64,000 bases of DNA, taken from contig DIXF01000010.1 in assembly GCA_002448235.1 (NCBI GenBank), positions 62,001-126,000 on the forward strand, read 5' to 3'. The notes below the pieces were generated by a model that did no database searches, was not told where the DNA came from, and worked only from the letters and a program-made list of their open reading frames with translations. Of this stretch, positions 42,707-51,181 are shown in pieces (positions within the stretch are counted from its first letter, which is position 1; each line of letters starts with the position of its first letter). Source of the stretch: Syntrophaceae bacterium UBA6087. GTDB taxonomy: Bacteria > Desulfobacterota > Desulfomonilia > UBA1062. Both the position numbers and the translations under genes were made by a program.

Positions 42707-43261
42707 TCAGATCCTGTTCATGGCCTCGAAAATGTTTTTGTGCTGGATGCTGATTTCCAGGTCCAGCTCTTCGGCTTTTTCACATAAGCATTGCCGCAGC
42801 TCCTTCTGGTCCATACTCAGGGGAATGTCCACTTCGTAGATCATGGTATTGTTGCCCGGCTCGTTCCCGCCCCTGAACACTGCCCGGAGCTGCCCGACAT
42901 TCACGTTGAACGCTGCAAACACGGAAGTGATCCCGGAAACGAGCCCCTTACGGTCCGGTCCCCGGGTGGTGACCACAAAGGGTTCGCACCCGCACGTCCG
43001 GCTGATGGCGGCATCTCTCCCCATTTCATGGACATGAAAGAAAAGATTGAAGGTGGAAGTATTATCCTGCAGGGCTTTTATGAGTTGTTCGGGTGATATT
43101 CCAGCAGGACCCGCAATAATGAAGAAGCACGAAAACTGGTTCTGCAGAATGGTCTGGCTCACCTCTTCGATATTGTAATCCTGATCGTAGAGCACCCGGG
43201 TGACTGCGGCAATGATGCCGGGACGATCTTCGCCAAGGACCGAAATAATGAATTTTTTCAT
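42707..43261 (-). CDS. Double ACT-domain protein (GcvR-like)
   Basis: 184 residues from MKKFIISVLGEDRPGI. Two ACT domains: residues about 1-78 (VLGEDRPGIIAAVTRVLYDQDYNIEEVSQ) and about 95-175 (TTRGPDRKGLVSGITSVFAAFNVNVGQL). The layout matches GcvR-type regulators; the usual UPF0210 partner (UPF0237) has one ACT domain and about 90 residues. It lies just upstream of the UPF0210 gene on the same strand (39-base gap). A small-molecule (amino acid) sensor role is likely, ligand unknown. Confidence 0.82.
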   Translation of the reverse strand: MKKFIISVLGEDRPGIIAAVTRVLYDQDYNIEEVSQTILQNQFSCFFIIAGPAGISPEQLIKALQDNTSTFNLFFHVHEMGRDAAISRTCGCEPFVVTTRGPDRKGLVSGITSVFAAFNVNVGQLRAVFRGGNEPGNNTMIYEVDIPLSMDQKELRQCLCEKAEELDLEISIQHKNIFEAMNRI

Positions 43262-43610
43262 GAGCATCACATATGACCCGGTTCCGGCGGCCGGTCAGCT
43301 TTTTCGCGTATGTCCTTTCGCGATCTCAAATGAGAGCCCCCTTTCTGTAGAGGCAAATAGTACTAAAATAAGCACCTGTGTCAACGGCAAACGCAAAAGG
43401 AATCCGGTGAGCATGGCGATATTAGCAACTTTACGGCGGTACTCAAACTTCATCAGAGTAAGCGTCAATATCCGCCTTCCCCTATTTCTTGATAAAGGAG
43501 CCGGGAATCCATGGAGCAGAAAAAACCCTCCACCGGATTCCCGGCTTCCTCAGAATGACAGCACGATTCGAAAATATATCTGCGTGATCTCCGGGGCATC
43601 CGAAAACACA
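43262..43610. other. Intergenic region with inverted repeat
   Basis: 349 bases between the ACT gene start and the acyl-CoA dehydrogenase stop, both minus strand. It holds the long inverted repeat at 43499-43546 and must hold the ACT/UPF0210 promoter. No ORF of note; longer plus-strand frames here are shadows. Confidence 0.5.
43499..43546. repeat. Inverted repeat resembling a dispersed intergenic element
   Basis: AGCCGGGAATCC (43499-43510) and GGATTCCCGGCT (43535-43546) are perfect 12-base arms 24 bases apart; the match continues outward with one mismatch. The right side is followed by CAGAATGACAGCA, as in the 'GGATTCCCG...GGAATGACA' dispersed repeats of many genomes. It lies about 65 bases after the acyl-CoA dehydrogenase stop and might also act in termination on the minus strand. 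Confidence 0.55.
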
Positions 43611-44753
43611 TCACCTGGACATGAGCACCTTGCCCAGGGTCATGATTTCGGCTTCTTTCGTTCCCTCGTAAAGCTCGAGGATCTTTGCATCGCGATACCA
43701 CTTCTGCACCTTGTATTCTTCGATGTATCCGTACCCGCCGTGGAGCTCCACCGCGAGGTTGGCGCAGAAAACCGCTGTCTGGCCGGCAAAATACTTTGCC
43801 ATGGCCGAGAGATGGTAGTCGGGCTTGCCCGAATCGAGCAGCCAGGAGGCCTTGTACGTCATGTTCCTCAAGGCCTCTATGCGGATCCACATCTCGGTGA
43901 GCTTCTGCAGGGTTATCTGGAAAGAGCCGAGCTCTTTTCCGAACATCGTCCTTTCCTTGCAGTACTTGACCGATTCGTCCAGGCAGGCCTGGGAGATCCC
44001 TATGCCCTGCGCCGCGACCATCACCCGCGTGGTATCGAAGAAATGCATGAGCTGGTAGAACCCGGCACCCCTCTTCCCGATGATATTTTCCTTGGGCACC
44101 CGTACGCCGTCCAGGGCTATCTCCGCCGTATCGCTGGCCCTGATGCCCAGCTTGCCTTTGATCTTTGTCTTGATCACCCCGGGGGCGCCGGCCGGGACGA
44201 TGAACTGGGTGAAGCTCCTGTGCACCTTTTCCTGGGGATCGGTGATCGCCTGGACGACCATGAAGTCGCAGACCGTTCCGTTGGTGATGAACATCTTGTT
44301 CCCGGTGATGACGAAATCATCTCCGTCCTGAACCGCACGAGTCTTGTACCCTGCAACGTCGGTTCCTGCGTTCGGTTCCGTATAGGCGCCCGCGAATACC
44401 GTATCGCCTGCGCAAATCGGGGGCAGGTATTCTTTTTTCTGCTCCTCGGTGCCGTAGTAATAAATATTTTCACTGCCGAACGTGGCCGCGGTGACGTTCA
44501 GGGCTATGCCCATGCAGACACGGGAGATCTGTTCGGTGATAATCGTGTTGCCGAGAAAACCCACCCCTGCGCCGCCGTATTCTTCCGGTATCCAGCAGCC
44601 GATCAGGCCGTTTTCACCTGCCTTCTTGCGGATCTCGGGCGTGTATTTTTCTTCTTCATCCGCCTTTGCCGCAGCAGGTTCTACTTCATTGACAGCAAAC
44701 TTGTATGCCATGTCCGAAAGCATTCGCATTTCATCAGACAACCCAAAATCCAT
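43611..44753 (-). CDS. Acyl-CoA dehydrogenase
   Basis: 380 residues, AAGGAGG before the ATG. N-terminal helical domain (GLIGCWIPEEYGGAGVGFLG), FAD/substrate strand domain (GAYTEPNAGTDVAGYKTRA, VITGNKMFITNG), and C-terminal helical domain (FGKELGSFQITLQKLTEM, VELHGGYGYIEEY). The catalytic Glu is in ILELYEGTKEAEIM. It oxidises an acyl-CoA to the 2-enoyl-CoA; chain length cannot be told. The electron acceptor would be ETF, not in the window. Last gene of the fatty acid run. Confidence 0.93.
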   Translation of the reverse strand: MDFGLSDEMRMLSDMAYKFAVNEVEPAAAKADEEEKYTPEIRKKAGENGLIGCWIPEEYGGAGVGFLGNTIITEQISRVCMGIALNVTAATFGSENIYYYGTEEQKKEYLPPICAGDTVFAGAYTEPNAGTDVAGYKTRAVQDGDDFVITGNKMFITNGTVCDFMVVQAITDPQEKVHRSFTQFIVPAGAPGVIKTKIKGKLGIRASDTAEIALDGVRVPKENIIGKRGAGFYQLMHFFDTTRVMVAAQGIGISQACLDESVKYCKERTMFGKELGSFQITLQKLTEMWIRIEALRNMTYKASWLLDSGKPDYHLSAMAKYFAGQTAVFCANLAVELHGGYGYIEEYKVQKWYRDAKILELYEGTKEAEIMTLGKVLMSR

Positions 44754-44828
44754 AGGTGAAACCTCCTTGATTATTTTCTTATGCGGCTGCCGGTTTTTCC
44801 TGCGCGGCAGCCCTTTTTACATCCGGTA

Positions 44829-45686
44829 TTATTTGTTCGTGTAATCGTAAACGCCCTTTCCGGTCTTTCTGCCGTAGCGCCCCGCCCTGACAAGCTGGAC
44901 CAGCATCGGTGCAGGCCGGTACTTGTCGCCCAGCTCCTTATGAAGCCCTTCGATGACATGCAGGAGCGTCTCCAGGCCCACCAGATCGGCCAATGCAAGC
45001 GGTCCGATGGGGTGGTTGCATCCCAGCACCATTCCCTTATCGATGTCTGAAGCGCTCGCCAGTCCCTCTCCCAGCACAAAAAATGCCTCGTTGAGCATGT
45101 TGCACAGGATCCTGTTCACGACAAAGGCCGGTGCTTCGTCCACCACGATGCATTCCTTCCCGATCTTCTTCCCCCACTCCAACGCTGCCTGCAGGGTCTC
45201 GTCCGAGGTCTCGTAACCCTTTATGACCTCCAGGAGCTTCATGACCGGAACAGGGTTGAAAAAGTGCGTGCCGATGAATTTATCGGGCCTTTTCGTTGCC
45301 GATGCCATCTCGGTAAGACTCAGTCCCGAGGTATTGCTGAAGAACAGGCAATGAGCCGGCACGATCTCTTCGAGCTCTTTGAAGACCTTTTTCTTTATGT
45401 CCATGACCTCGATGATCACCTCGACCACCACGTCCGCATCCCTGGCCGCTTCCTTGAGGTCGACGACCGGGGTGATCCTGGACAGGACTGCGTCCATCTC
45501 CTCCTGGGTCTTCTTGCCTTTCTTCACGTCATTGCCCAGATTTTTTCCGATCATGTTCATGCCGCCGTCGACAAAGCGCTGCTCGATGTCTCTCATGACA
45601 ACACGATACCCTGCCTGTGCGCAGACCTGAACAATCCCGCTGCCCATCAACCCTGCTCCGAGAACACAGATATTCTTTATTTCCAT
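44829..45686 (-). CDS. hbd: 3-hydroxyacyl-CoA (3-hydroxybutyryl-CoA) dehydrogenase
   Basis: 285 residues, GGGAGG before the ATG. NAD-binding [19 protein letters not shown], then [14 protein letters not shown], and the catalytic His in [18 protein letters not shown]-terminal domain with [21 protein letters not shown] and [17 protein letters not shown]. It interconverts 3-hydroxyacyl-CoA and 3-oxoacyl-CoA. The short form without a hydratase domain is typical of anaerobes. It is 75 bases before the acyl-CoA dehydrogenase start. Confidence 0.94.
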   Translation of the reverse strand: MEIKNICVLGAGLMGSGIVQVCAQAGYRVVMRDIEQRFVDGGMNMIGKNLGNDVKKGKKTQEEMDAVLSRITPVVDLKEAARDADVVVEVIIEVMDIKKKVFKELEEIVPAHCLFFSNTSGLSLTEMASATKRPDKFIGTHFFNPVPVMKLLEVIKGYETSDETLQAALEWGKKIGKECIVVDEAPAFVVNRILCNMLNEAFFVLGEGLASASDIDKGMVLGCNHPIGPLALADLVGLETLLHVIEGLHKELGDKYRPAPMLVQLVRAGRYGRKTGKGVYDYTNK

Positions 45687-45781
45687 AGAAAAACCTCCCT
45701 ATTTTGTATACAGCCCTTGGATCTTTATTTGATCCGGTGATCAGCAATTATGTAAGAAAAATCAATCATTCTTCCGCAGAA

Positions 45782-45801
45782 GTGTCAATAACTTTTGACA
45801 C
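45782..45801. promoter_or_regulatory. Candidate operator upstream of hbd
   Basis: GTGTCAA and TTGACAC are perfect seven-base arms around TAACTT. It lies 96 bases before the hbd start in the 292-base gap 45687-45978, and one arm gives a TTGACA -35 box on the minus strand, with only a weak -10 17 bases on. This may be a regulator site for the hbd and acyl-CoA dehydrogenase genes. Nothing else was seen in the gap. Confidence 0.35.
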
Positions 45802-45978
45802 GATGATCAGCGGGAAAATGTTCGGAGGATATGTTCGAGCTTCCTGACAAAAACCTACTCTTATGTTTTTCCTATCAATTTAAATAAAAGCCCTCGGATA
45901 AGATCTTTTCTCGAAGACCGTTTCCTTCGGCCGTACATCTCTTCTCCGGCAAACCGACAGGTGCCGGGCTGTTCCTGG

Positions 45979-47166
45979 CTACCCTCTCCCGCCTCCCACC
46001 TTTTCCCACAGACTGGCGTTCGAGTTGCCGAAAGCTCCGCAGAGCGCAGCCACGCCGTATCGTGCATCGGGAAAGTCGGTCTTCATGATGGAATTCAACG
46101 TCACGATGATGCGGGCTCCCGACTCGCCGAGCGGGTGGCCCAAGGCCAAAGCCCCACCCCACACGTTGATATTCTCGAATGGGGCGTTTTGTGCAAGCCC
46201 AAGCTCCCGAATGCAGGCAAGCGCCTGCGCCCCGAATGCCTCGTTCAGCTCCCAGACGCCGATCTCCCGAGGCATAAGCCCGGTCCTCGCAAGGAGCTTC
46301 CTTACTGCCGAGACAGGACCGATGCCCATCATCGTGGGATTGCACCCGGCCATGGCCCCGGCGACGTACTTGAGGTGGTACGGCAGCCCCAGCTCATCCG
46401 CCTTTCTCCTACTCATGAGCAGGAGCGCACAGCCTGCGGTGGAAACCGGAGAGGAGACGGCGGCGGTCACGACGCCGTCGTCCCTGATGAGGGGCTTCAT
46501 GGCAGCCATGCGTTCGAGCGAAACGTCGTCACGTATCCATTGGTCCGTATCCACGAGAAACTCGTTTCCCTGCTCGTCGAATCCTTTCAAGGGAATGACT
46601 TCCTGTGAGAACTTCTTCGCGTCCCTGGCAGCGGCGGCACGCCGATGGCTCCAGAACGCCAGGTTCTCCGCGTCCTGCCGGGAGATCGCATAGTGCCCGG
46701 CAATCTTCTCGGCAGTTGCCTCCATGGGCATCTCGTGCATGGGGTATCTCCACATGAGGCCCGGCGGCGGCTCGAAATCGTATGCAAGGGGGACGTGGAG
46801 CATATCCTCCACCCCCGATGCGATAAAGATATCCCCTTCATTGCACATGATCGCCCGTGCGGCATGCTCTACCGCCGCCATCCCGGAGGGGCACTGCTGG
46901 CCTATCCCGTTTGCGGGGACCGTGTCGGGAAACCCGCCTGCCAGCCAGGAAAGCCTCGCGATGTCGTTCTGCATCCCGGCCTGGTTCGCGCAGCCGCAGA
47001 AGACTGCTTCCACGTCTTCCGGCCTGACACGGGGGTTGCGCTCGAACAGGGCCTTGTAAACCGCAATGAGCAGGTGCTCGGGCCGTGCCTTCCTGAACCA
47101 CCCCTTCTCGGGATGAGCCCTGGCATTCGCTGTCCGTACGCCGTCAACGATGACGCATTCTTCCAT
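45979..47166 (-). CDS. Thiolase (acetyl-CoA acyltransferase)
   Basis: 395 residues. The nucleophilic Cys is in GIGQQCPSGMAAVEHA (about residue 90), where most thiolases have C-A-S-G; NEAFGAQALA, GGALALGHPLGESGAR and the second active Cys in VAALCGAFGN complete the site. It cleaves 3-oxoacyl-CoA to acetyl-CoA and a shortened acyl-CoA, or condenses two acetyl-CoA in reverse. It follows the acyl-CoA synthetase by 21 bases on the same strand. Confidence 0.92.
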   Translation of the reverse strand: MEECVIVDGVRTANARAHPEKGWFRKARPEHLLIAVYKALFERNPRVRPEDVEAVFCGCANQAGMQNDIARLSWLAGGFPDTVPANGIGQQCPSGMAAVEHAARAIMCNEGDIFIASGVEDMLHVPLAYDFEPPPGLMWRYPMHEMPMEATAEKIAGHYAISRQDAENLAFWSHRRAAAARDAKKFSQEVIPLKGFDEQGNEFLVDTDQWIRDDVSLERMAAMKPLIRDDGVVTAAVSSPVSTAGCALLLMSRRKADELGLPYHLKYVAGAMAGCNPTMMGIGPVSAVRKLLARTGLMPREIGVWELNEAFGAQALACIRELGLAQNAPFENINVWGGALALGHPLGESGARIIVTLNSIMKTDFPDARYGVAALCGAFGNSNASLWEKVGGGRG

Positions 47167-47187
47167 ACCCGGTCACCTTCGCTTTTT

Positions 47188-49227
47188 TTATGATGCTTCC
47201 CGGTTTATGCCCCGGGAATACATGGCTTCAATAACATCCTTGTACTTTTCGCAGACAACCCTTCTCTTGGTCTTCATCGTCGGGGTAAGCTCACCGGTCT
47301 CCACGGAGAACGGCTGTCCGAGAACGGTAAAATATTTGAGCTGCTCGTAGCGCGCAAGGCCTTTGTTTGTCTCATCCACCTGCTTCTTTATAAGCTCGTA
47401 TACCTCAGGCTTTGCGGCAAGCTCTCCGGGAGTCCGGTATGCGATATTTTTTTCCTTTGCAAACCGGCCGAGCTCTTTGAAATCGGGGACGATCAATGCG
47501 GTGATATACCTCCTCCCGTCACCCACGAGACACACCTGGTCGATATACGGCTTCGCAAGCAGGGCGACCTCGATGGGATGAGGGGCGATATTCTTACCTC
47601 CCGAGTTGACGAAGAGCTCCTTTTTCCTGTCCGTAATGGTGAGAAAGCCCTCGGAATCGAATACCCCGATATCGCCCGTTTTGAACCACCCGTCTTCGGT
47701 GAAGGCTTCCTTCGTATCCTCAGGCCTTTTCCAGTATTCCCTGAACACCTGAGGCCCCTTGACCAGGATCTCGCCGTCGGGGGCAAGCCGTTCTTCGGTC
47801 CAGAGCGCACATCTGCCGACTGTCCCCGGCTTTACCCTGAGCTTGTAAAGCACGGTCTGGTAGCACAATCCGAGCACGGCTGCCGTGAGGGGATTCGCGA
47901 AGGGAGAGATCCCCTTTGCCTGCTGTTTGATAAGGAGGTCCACGGAAACGTCCATCACCTTGTCATAGAACTTTTGGTACAGAGGGCCGTGGGATTTGCC
48001 GTCGAGGATCTCGGGCTGATTGAAATTGATTACCGGAGAGGTCTCGGTCAGGCCGTATCCCTCGTGCAGCTGGATATTCAGCGACCTGAAAAAGGAGCAT
48101 ACTTCCCTGGAAAGCTTTCCCCCTCCGGAAAGCGCCATGACGAGCCGGTCCATGCCCATCATTTTCTTGAGGTTGTCTATGACGAGCATGTTCGCCAGTC
48201 CGAAGAGGTTGAGCTCGATCATGGAGATCCTGCGGCCCTCCGCCATTGCCTCGCTGTATACCTTGCCCCGCTCCAGGGCCCAGTTGAAGAGTTTTCTCCG
48301 GAAGCCCTTCTGGCGTGCGGCAGCCGCTTGGATGATGTCAAAGGTCTTCTCGAAAAAGCGGGGAATGGAGACGATGATATTCGGCCTGAGCTCGAGGATA
48401 TCCTGAGGGATCGAATTGAAATCTTTTGCAAAGGCGAGTATCCCGCCGAGATACAGGCCGCTGACATGGTATTCGGCCGTCCTCCCGTATACATGGCACA
48501 GCGGCAGGTGCGCCAGCGAGACGAGGTGGAGGTCGCGGGCCTTCATGCGCTGCATGAGATCGCTTTGCGTCGACTGATGGATGTTCGAGACAAAGTTGTG
48601 CTGGGTGAGAACAACCCCCTTGGGCCTGCCGGTGGTGCCCGAGGTATAGATGATGGCGGCCGTGTCTTCCGGGATAACCCGCTGGATCCTTTGCTCCACG
48701 ACTTCGAGGGCGACATCGCGGGAGCCTCTGTCCATAAGCTCCGAGAAGCTGTAGACGTTTCCGGCCCCGGGTTCATCCCACGGTTCCATCGTAATGACGA
48801 TCAGGTCTTTCAGCTCCTTATGCCCGCCCCTGATTTCCAGGACCTCTTTGGCCTTTGCCTTCGTTGACGCCACCACGATCATGGCTTCGCTGTCCGTAAT
48901 CATGTAGGCGAGCTCGTCCATGGATACCGTCGGATACAAAGGAACCCCCACTGCTCCGCAGGCCTGAATCGCCTGGTCGGCAATGATCCATTCCGGCCTG
49001 CTTTCCGAGAAGATGACAGCGGTCTGCCCGGGTTCCAGTCCAAGGCTGACAAGCCCCCTGGCCAGGTTCAACACCTTATCGCGGGCCTGCTTCCAGGTGA
49101 TGCTCCGGAAGCCGGATATGGGAGATCCGTGCTCGTCGAACCTGCCCATTAAAAAGGTGTATGAATCCTGATAACGCAGCGCCTGGTTGTGGAAGATCCC
49201 GCAGAGAGTATCGTTTCTGTATCCCAT
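47188..49227 (-). CDS. fadD: Long-chain acyl-CoA synthetase (AMP-forming)
   Basis: 679 residues from MGYRNDTLCGIF (GGGGGG just upstream); the longer frame to 49410 has no site and covers the hairpin at 49365. AMP-binding motif IIYTSGTTGRPKGVVLT, then YGLTETSPVINFN, DGWFKTGDIGVFDSEGF, and DRKKELFVNSGGKNIAPHPIE. The eukaryote-like long form (with ERGKVYSEA and the DKVMDVSVDLLI insert) matches bacterial FadD15-type synthetases. It activates fatty acids for the beta-oxidation genes downstream. Confidence 0.92.
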   Translation of the reverse strand: MGYRNDTLCGIFHNQALRYQDSYTFLMGRFDEHGSPISGFRSITWKQARDKVLNLARGLVSLGLEPGQTAVIFSESRPEWIIADQAIQACGAVGVPLYPTVSMDELAYMITDSEAMIVVASTKAKAKEVLEIRGGHKELKDLIVITMEPWDEPGAGNVYSFSELMDRGSRDVALEVVEQRIQRVIPEDTAAIIYTSGTTGRPKGVVLTQHNFVSNIHQSTQSDLMQRMKARDLHLVSLAHLPLCHVYGRTAEYHVSGLYLGGILAFAKDFNSIPQDILELRPNIIVSIPRFFEKTFDIIQAAAARQKGFRRKLFNWALERGKVYSEAMAEGRRISMIELNLFGLANMLVIDNLKKMMGMDRLVMALSGGGKLSREVCSFFRSLNIQLHEGYGLTETSPVINFNQPEILDGKSHGPLYQKFYDKVMDVSVDLLIKQQAKGISPFANPLTAAVLGLCYQTVLYKLRVKPGTVGRCALWTEERLAPDGEILVKGPQVFREYWKRPEDTKEAFTEDGWFKTGDIGVFDSEGFLTITDRKKELFVNSGGKNIAPHPIEVALLAKPYIDQVCLVGDGRRYITALIVPDFKELGRFAKEKNIAYRTPGELAAKPEVYELIKKQVDETNKGLARYEQLKYFTVLGQPFSVETGELTPTMKTKRRVVCEKYKDVIEAMYSRGINREAS

Positions 49228-49364
49228 AATCCCCCCTTCATTCGATGAAAAATCATACGTATAAACAGGGTGCAGCCCGTTCTTCCCATGTGCACCCCGG
49301 ACGGCCGATCTTTGCACAGGCTCAACTGAAGCCAATACTGTGATCTTTATAGCATATCCGGCCT

Positions 49365-49397
49365 TTTTTCCCGCAGGCAAAAAACCTGTGGGAAAAA
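49365..49397. other. Strong stem-loop between the cyclase gene and the acyl-CoA synthetase gene
   Basis: TTTTTCCCGCAGG and CCTGTGGGAAAAA pair over 13 bases (one G-T) with a seven-base A-rich loop. It sits ten bases past the cyclase stop. The T-run is in the stem, not after it, so it is not a normal terminator; it may be a processing or attenuation structure. Confidence 0.5.
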
Positions 49398-49406
49398 GCA
49401 TTCTCA

Positions 49407-50861
49407 TCACGTACGCTTCTTGGCTACGTTGACGGTCACATTGACCGACTGCTTCTGGCCGTACTTGGACCTGACATCTGAAGGCAGGAGCAGCTTTGCA
49501 TCGACCGTGACGGTGTCTTGGATGTCCGAGAGGTCGATTGTCTCCGTTATCAGCCTGCTCTTTCTTCTGATAAATTCTTTTGTGGCTTGCACGGAAAGTT
49601 TTTCGGGTTGGACGGATACGCTTTTCAGCACATATCCTTTCGGGACTTCGCCCCAGGTTCTCACCTGTATGGGGGCATTATAGGGGTGGAATTTGTAGGC
49701 ATTGATCCGGATCGTCTCCGGCTTGATCCTCACCAGGGAGAGGTTCGAGGGGATCTTCACCATCTGTCCGTATAAGGGGACTTCCTGTCTGCCTTCAATG
49801 AGATTGGAGAGGGAGACGGATATTTTCAATATTGCCGGGTCGAGAAGATCAAAGGCCTGGTCCGGGCCGGTCAGCGTCAACGTCACTTCCCTGTGCCTGC
49901 TCTCCTCTATCTCCCAGTCCGGCGATACGTTCCGGAATTCTATGGGCACGGTGAAATCTCTCTGCACCGAGTCTTTCTGGTAGCCGAAAGAAAACCAGAG
50001 CCCGAAGGCAAGCATGACGGCGACCGCCTTCTCCATGGTGTTCCGTTTGAGCCAGTTCGATTTCGTCTGGGCACTCTCGAAGAGCGTTTCCTTTTCATAG
50101 TAGGTCTTGATTATCGAACTCAGCTCCGATGCTTTTCGGGCTTGGATTATTTTTCCTTCCTGGACCAGGGAAATAGCTCCTCTCTCCTCGGAGATAACGA
50201 TGCATAAGGCATCCGATCGTTCCGAAATGCCAATCGCCGCGGTATGGCGGAGCCCGAATTTTCCGAACTTGCTCGTATCGAGAGAAAGAGGCAGGTGGCA
50301 GCCGAACCTGATCACCTTATCGTCATCGATAATGACCGCCCCGTCGTGCCCGATGGAGTGAGGATCGAATATGCTCGCCAGGAGCGGATGGCTGAGCCTT
50401 CCGTTGAGTTCGTAGCCGCCTTTGAGATGTCTTTCCAGGGGATCGCGGCCCTGAAGAACGATAATGGCCCCGACTTTCCTTGCCGCGAGGTCCGCAACGC
50501 TCTCGATGAGCACCTCGATGTCGATCGGCCATCTCCTGTCGCCGGTTTCTTTCTTATACTTCCGGAGCGCCCCCCAGGTGGCAAGACGCTCGAAAAATCT
50601 CCTGATATCCTCCTGAAAGATAACTACGAGCGCAATGAGGAGGATGGCGAAAAATCCCTGGAGAACAAGGGAGGTAAGGTACAGGTGGAAAAGACGTGCA
50701 ATGATATATACAATGCCCAACAGGCTTATGCCGGCAAAAACGAACCTGGATGCCGTATCCTTGAACCAGATGAGAACCACGTAAATCAGAGTAGTGATTA
50801 TGAGGATATCGAAAAAATCCTGGATTCGAAACCCCTCGATTATACCAAAAAGAGTATACAT
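49407..50861 (-). CDS. Diadenylate cyclase CdaA fused to YbbR (CdaR) domains
   Basis: 484 residues in one frame. Residues 1-90: three membrane helices and the FQEDIRRFFERL link of CdaA. Residues about 110-250: DAC domain with DGA (D173-A175, GHDGAVII). The second motif reads GLRHTAAIGISE (R205-H206-T207) where most cyclases have GTRHRAA. Then a further membrane helix (276-294) and strand-rich YbbR domains to the end. In most bacteria cdaA and its regulator ybbR/cdaR are two neighbouring genes; here they are one protein. The product would be c-di-AMP, which controls potassium and osmotic balance. Confidence 0.88.
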   Translation of the reverse strand: MYTLFGIIEGFRIQDFFDILIITTLIYVVLIWFKDTASRFVFAGISLLGIVYIIARLFHLYLTSLVLQGFFAILLIALVVIFQEDIRRFFERLATWGALRKYKKETGDRRWPIDIEVLIESVADLAARKVGAIIVLQGRDPLERHLKGGYELNGRLSHPLLASIFDPHSIGHDGAVIIDDDKVIRFGCHLPLSLDTSKFGKFGLRHTAAIGISERSDALCIVISEERGAISLVQEGKIIQARKASELSSIIKTYYEKETLFESAQTKSNWLKRNTMEKAVAVMLAFGLWFSFGYQKDSVQRDFTVPIEFRNVSPDWEIEESRHREVTLTLTGPDQAFDLLDPAILKISVSLSNLIEGRQEVPLYGQMVKIPSNLSLVRIKPETIRINAYKFHPYNAPIQVRTWGEVPKGYVLKSVSVQPEKLSVQATKEFIRRKSRLITETIDLSDIQDTVTVDAKLLLPSDVRSKYGQKQSVNVTVNVAKKRT

Positions 50862-51181
50862 TTTCTGCCGTCCTGAAAATTTTTAAGTTTCGGTGTATTC
50901 ACCGGCAGGAGGCCGCCATCTTGATAGTCTGTTTTTAAAGGCCCCGCTTTCCTCCACTATACTACCGGGAGACTCAAGAGTCTACCCTGCACATGCGGAT
51001 ACCCTTAATCTTTTCGTCCTGATTATGCAAGAGGCCTGTAATTTTCTCTGTTTCTCATACAATTTTTCCTTAAGGAAGTGTGCTGCGTTCCCCTGTCACC
51101 CATCGCTTCGACCGGATCGGAGATCTCGATCCCCTGTGTGTCCGGGCTTAAGATTCTATATTCATATGAAGGGGGATCTGT
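50862..51181. other. Intergenic region between divergent cyclase and SDR genes
   Basis: 320 bases. Contains a five-base hairpin (CGGTG, TATT, CACCG) just upstream of the cyclase start and AT-rich blocks that could be promoters in both directions. No ORF, repeat or known riboswitch was seen; in particular no ydaO-type c-di-AMP riboswitch was recognised by eye. Confidence 0.45.

Noticed and set aside
43200..44759. 519-residue plus-strand frame across the ACT and acyl-CoA dehydrogenase genes
   Set aside because: It is antisense to a clear acyl-CoA dehydrogenase and resembles no protein.
47578..48867. 429-residue plus-strand frame inside the acyl-CoA synthetase gene
   Set aside because: Antisense shadow; the minus strand encodes an intact synthetase with all motifs.
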